Part shown: positions 11,933 through 14,466 of the stretch, one piece after another
How positions within the stretch are numbered: position 1 is the stretch's first letter
Layout of the letters: each line of letters opens with the position of its first letter
Assembly: GCA_017390595.1 (NCBI GenBank)
Contig: JAFPBC010000106.1
Span: 1 to 14,466 of the forward strand
Length of the DNA: 14,466 nt
Reading direction: 5' to 3'
Origin: Selenomonadales bacterium
Lineage (GTDB): Bacteria > Bacillota > Negativicutes > RGIG982
Made by a program: the position numbers and the translations under genes
Notes under the pieces: model-generated
What the model was told of the DNA's origin: nothing
What the model saw: the letters and a program-made list of their open reading frames with translations, nothing else
Databases searched by the model: none

Positions 11933-13288
11933 ATGTTCAAAGCAATTGCGAACTTCTTCCGTACCGGTGAAGATCGCCCGCCGATGAGCGATGACCCTAA
12001 CGTCCTTGCCAGTGAGTTTAAGCGTCGCCGTTGGTCTGTATTTCTCTCTATCACTTTAGGTTATGCATTCTTCTATGTATGCCGACTCAACTGGTCTGTT
12101 GTTAAAAAACCGTTGATGGATAACGGTGTCTTGGATGCAAGTCAGATCGGTACCATGGGTATGATCTTCTTCTTCACCTATGCGATCGGTAAATTCTTAA
12201 ACAGCTTCATCGCCGATAGATGTAACATTAAGAAATTCTTACCGTTCGGTCTTTTCATGGCATCTATTTTGACGATCGTCATGGGCTTCCACCCCGGTTT
12301 CTCGGCAATGTGTGTTCTCTGGGGTCTTATCGGTTGGTTCCAATCGTATGGTGCGGGTCCTTGTATCGTATCGCTCAACCAGTGGTTCGCCGGCAAAGAA
12401 CGTGCTACGTTCTACGGCATCTGGTTTACAAGCCATAACATCGGTGCAGGTGTTACATATCTCGTAACGGCAGCTCTCGTTATGAAATACAGCTGGACAG
12501 CAGGTTTCTTCGTACCGGGTATTATCTGTCTCGTAGCATCGATGCTCATGTACAAATTCATGTCCGACCGTCCGCAAGTCTATGGTCTTCCGACTCCGTT
12601 TGCTATGGCAGGCGAGTCTGACCCGACGAAAACGACGGCTGACAGAAGCGTATGGCAGCTTCAGCTCGAAGTTATCAAAAACCCGGCAGTATGGATCCTC
12701 GGTCTCTCGAGCGCATGCTGCTACATCACTCGTTACGCAGTAGAAAGCTGGGGCATCATCTTCTTGACGGAAGCAAAAGCTTACACGATCCTCGGCGCAA
12801 GCGGTATCTTGACGATCATGCAGATCGCAGGTATCTTCGGTGCATTCAGCTGCGGTCTCGTTGCTGACAAGTTCTTCAACCATCGTCTCAACATTCCGTG
12901 CCTTATCTTCGGTGTTCTCTATGCGGCAGCTACGGCTCTCTTCGTATGGGCACCGGCTGAATGGTCGAGCTGGGCAGATCCGCTCTCGATGTGCGTATAC
13001 GGCTTCACGATGGGTGCTCTCGTATGTTACCTCGGCGGTCTCATGGCAGTTACGGTTTGTCCGAAACGTGCAACAGGCGCAGCAATGGGTATGATCGGTC
13101 TCTTCAGCTATGCAGGCGCATCGCTCCAGGAAAAGATCAGTGGTCACTTCATCAATGCCGGTAAATGGGTCGACGCAGCAGGCGTTACGCATTACAACTT
13201 CGGCGAAGCAACGTACTTCTGGGTAGGCGCGGCAGTCGTATCCTTCATCCTTGCAACATTCGTATGGAATGTAAAAGCGAAAGAATAG
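11933..13288 (+). CDS. OPA-family organophosphate:phosphate antiporter (MFS, GlpT/UhpT-like)
   Basis: This 451-residue inner-membrane transporter has about 12 membrane segments and the features of the organophosphate:inorganic phosphate antiporter family. Arg51 in FFYVCRLNW and Arg267 in YITRYAVESWG align with the two phosphate-binding arginines of GlpT (Arg45, Arg269), and His168 in TSHNIGAG matches GlpT His165. The MFS loop 2-3 sequence is present as FIADRCNIKKFLP. Candidate substrates are glycerol 3-phosphate, hexose phosphate or phosphoglycerate; sequence alone does not choose. The start has GAGGAGG 8 bases upstream. A HAD phosphatase follows 28 bases after the stop, which fits uptake followed by dephosphorylation. 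No two-component UhpA/UhpB-type sensor genes are visible here. Confidence 0.9.
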   Translation: MFKAIANFFRTGEDRPPMSDDPNVLASEFKRRRWSVFLSITLGYAFFYVCRLNWSVVKKPLMDNGVLDASQIGTMGMIFFFTYAIGKFLNSFIADRCNIKKFLPFGLFMASILTIVMGFHPGFSAMCVLWGLIGWFQSYGAGPCIVSLNQWFAGKERATFYGIWFTSHNIGAGVTYLVTAALVMKYSWTAGFFVPGIICLVASMLMYKFMSDRPQVYGLPTPFAMAGESDPTKTTADRSVWQLQLEVIKNPAVWILGLSSACCYITRYAVESWGIIFLTEAKAYTILGASGILTIMQIAGIFGAFSCGLVADKFFNHRLNIPCLIFGVLYAAATALFVWAPAEWSSWADPLSMCVYGFTMGALVCYLGGLMAVTVCPKRATGAAMGMIGLFSYAGASLQEKISGHFINAGKWVDAAGVTHYNFGEATYFWVGAAVVSFILATFVWNVKAKE

Positions 13289-13316
13289 TCGCTACTAATT
13301 AAAAAGGGAGATTCGC

Positions 13317-14129
13317 ATGAACGAAACTGAAATCAAACGCTTGTGTGAAGTCAAATGCTTCCTCCTCGATATGGACGGTACCATCTATCTCGGCAACCGC
13401 CTCTTCGACGGAACGATCGACTTCCTCAACTACTTGAAAGATACGGGAAGAAACTTCTTGTTCCTCACGAACAACTCTTCCAAAGACAGCAACCACTACG
13501 TTGCCAAACTCAAACGCCTCGGCATCGAAGTCACAAACGACGACGTATTGACATCGGGCGAAGCTACTGTCAGCTACCTCGATGCACAGAAACCGGGCGC
13601 AAAAGTATATCTTCTCGGTACGCCGGAACTCGAAAGCGAGTTCAAAGCATGGGGCTTCACGCTCACCGACGAAGATCCGGACTACGTAGTACTCGGCTTC
13701 GATATGACGCTCACGTACCAAAAACTCGTTACGGCATGTAACCTCATTCGCGCAGGCGTTCCGTACATCGCAACGCACCCGGACTTCAACTGCCCGGTAG
13801 AAAACGGTTACATCCCCGATGCAGGCTCGATGATCGAACTCATCGCGGCATCGACGGGCAAACGTCCGAAAGTCATCGGCAAACCGAACAAAGAAATCAT
13901 CGAAAGCGCGTTCCGCAAACGCAAATACGAGAAAAACGAATATGCCATGGTCGGTGACCGTCTCTACACAGACGTAGCAACAGGCAACAACGCAGGCATC
14001 TGCTCCATCCTCGTACTTTCGGGCGAAGCGACGGTAGAAGATGTTGAACAATCGGAAGTAAAACCGATGTTCATGCTCAAGGATGTCTCCGAGATCCTTG
14101 CATATTTGAAAAAAGGAGACCAGAAGTAA
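13317..14129 (+). CDS. HAD-IIA family phosphatase (NagD-like)
   Basis: The 270-residue cytoplasmic protein shows all HAD motifs: DMDGT with nucleophile Asp18 and Asp20, TNNSS at 51-55, Lys189 in VIGKPN, and the metal-binding GDRLYTD at 213-219. The C2-type cap lies between motifs II and III (about 80-180), as in NagD and phosphoglycolate or glycerol-phosphate phosphatases. These enzymes hydrolyse small phosphate esters through a phospho-aspartate, with Mg2+. GGGAG sits 6 bases before the ATG. Gene order with the OPA antiporter suggests that the imported phosphorylated compound is its substrate, but HAD-IIA enzymes are often promiscuous and also act in metabolite repair, so this is inference. 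Confidence 0.92.
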   Translation: MNETEIKRLCEVKCFLLDMDGTIYLGNRLFDGTIDFLNYLKDTGRNFLFLTNNSSKDSNHYVAKLKRLGIEVTNDDVLTSGEATVSYLDAQKPGAKVYLLGTPELESEFKAWGFTLTDEDPDYVVLGFDMTLTYQKLVTACNLIRAGVPYIATHPDFNCPVENGYIPDAGSMIELIAASTGKRPKVIGKPNKEIIESAFRKRKYEKNEYAMVGDRLYTDVATGNNAGICSILVLSGEATVEDVEQSEVKPMFMLKDVSEILAYLKKGDQK

Positions 14130-14132
14130 GAA

Positions 14133-14152
14133 TCAATAACTGCACTTATTGA
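14133..14152. repeat. Palindrome after the phosphatase gene (weak terminator or operator)
   Basis: TCAATAA-CTGCAC-TTATTGA is a perfect 7-bp inverted repeat just after the phosphatase stop, followed by a T-rich stretch. The stem is AT-rich, so termination would be inefficient. Confidence 0.4.
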
Positions 14153-14178
14153 GTTTCTTCTTTTAATCTCTTTTGATA

Positions 14179-14198
14179 GGCTCCAAGAATAAGGAGCC
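14179..14198. repeat. GC-rich hairpin GGCTCC / GGAGCC before the last gene
   Basis: Perfect 6-bp arms around an 8-base loop, followed on the plus strand by A-rich rather than T-rich sequence. It lies in the leader of the next gene and ends 34 bases before its start codon. It may stabilise the mRNA or bind a regulator. Confidence 0.4.
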
Positions 14199-14232
14199 AT
14201 AAAATAAAAATTTTAATTTAGGGGGATTTACA

Positions 14233-14466
14233 ATGATTAAACGTGCTTGTTTAGGTGCTCTCATCGGTCTGACTTTAGCTTCGGCTACCGCATTTGCTGC
14301 ACAACCTTCCTACGCTGATATGTTGCCAAAGTATAACTATACTTTGATCGACTCGCATCAGGTTGAAGGTCGTCAGGGTATTGCTTGCGACGGTAAATAC
14401 TACTATGTATCCGGTAGCAAATCCTTGGCTAAATACGACAAAAACTGGAACCTCATCAAAATCGAC
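14233..14466 (+). CDS. Exported protein of unknown function, N-terminal part (cut by window end)
   Basis: The first 78 codons are present. A clear signal peptide (about 1-22, ending ATAFA) is followed by a mature region starting AQPSYADMLPKYNYTLIDSH. The segment GIACDGKYYYVSGSKSLAKYDKN resembles a blade of a beta-propeller (a strand with DGKYYYVSG, then a strand with a Tyr-Asp turn), as in NHL-type or quinoprotein-like secreted proteins; this is a weak structural guess on one blade. AGGGGG lies 7 bases before the ATG. It follows the phosphatase by 103 bases holding two inverted repeats and may be a separate unit. Confidence 0.75.
   Translation, partial: MIKRACLGALIGLTLASATAFAAQPSYADMLPKYNYTLIDSHQVEGRQGIACDGKYYYVSGSKSLAKYDKNWNLIKID

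Noticed and set aside
12239..13192. 317-codon minus-strand frame opposite the OPA antiporter
   Set aside because: Cys/Glu/Thr-rich mirror of the antiporter codons with no ribosome site or domain.

Overview
The window looks like chromosome from a diderm (outer-membrane-bearing) Firmicute of the class Negativicutes, most likely a Selenomonas-like member. Two kinds of gene together support this. An outer-membrane trafficking cluster (MlaE, MlaF, MlaD, TolC and a TamB/AsmA-like protein) sits within 8 kb of a clear Firmicutes sporulation regulator (SpoIIID) and a SpoIVB-type S55 peptidase. Placement below class is inference; no rRNA or tRNA is present. I see no mobile element, CRISPR array or phage gene.

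Left half (1-9079), all on the minus strand, in three or four transcription units. Unit 1 (promoter about 9051-9079, terminator about 5721-5759) encodes an exported AMIN-domain protein, a small exported lipoyl-like domain protein and an exported S55 peptidase homologue. Unit 2 (promoter 5649-5677) is mlaE-mlaF-mlaD, a minimal phospholipid ABC transporter without mlaA, mlaB or mlaC. Its MlaD is long: an anchor, an MCE domain, a long Met-rich helical region and a C-terminal beta-barrel-like domain ending in Phe, the architecture proposed to bridge both membranes. Unit 3 is tolC, with a perfect-consensus promoter flanked by inverted repeats and its own strong terminator. Next comes the N-terminal part of a TamB-like gene, which is interrupted by an in-frame TAA at 102-104. 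The frame stays open and TamB-like beyond that stop to the window edge.

Centre (9080-11325). A 616-base divergent gap holds two perfect 8-bp inverted repeats and a TTGACA-17-TATACT promoter. It also carries a terminator-like hairpin in the 5' leader of a plus-strand APC-family amino acid permease. The permease and the convergent spoIIID gene share a probable bidirectional terminator.

Right part (11326-14466), plus strand. After a 607-base AT-rich gap with several inverted repeats, an imperfectly duplicated element and a 76-nt imperfect hairpin come three genes: an OPA-type (GlpT/UhpT-like) organophosphate:phosphate antiporter, a NagD-like HAD-IIA phosphatase 28 bases downstream, and the start of an exported protein cut by the window end. 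The first two form a likely operon for uptake of a phosphorylated organic compound and release of its phosphate.

The points most worth a second look are the nonsense codon in tamB beside an mla operon, the MlaD-barrel fusion, the uncharacterised AMIN/lipoyl-like/S55 operon, and the structured leaders of the permease and antiporter genes.
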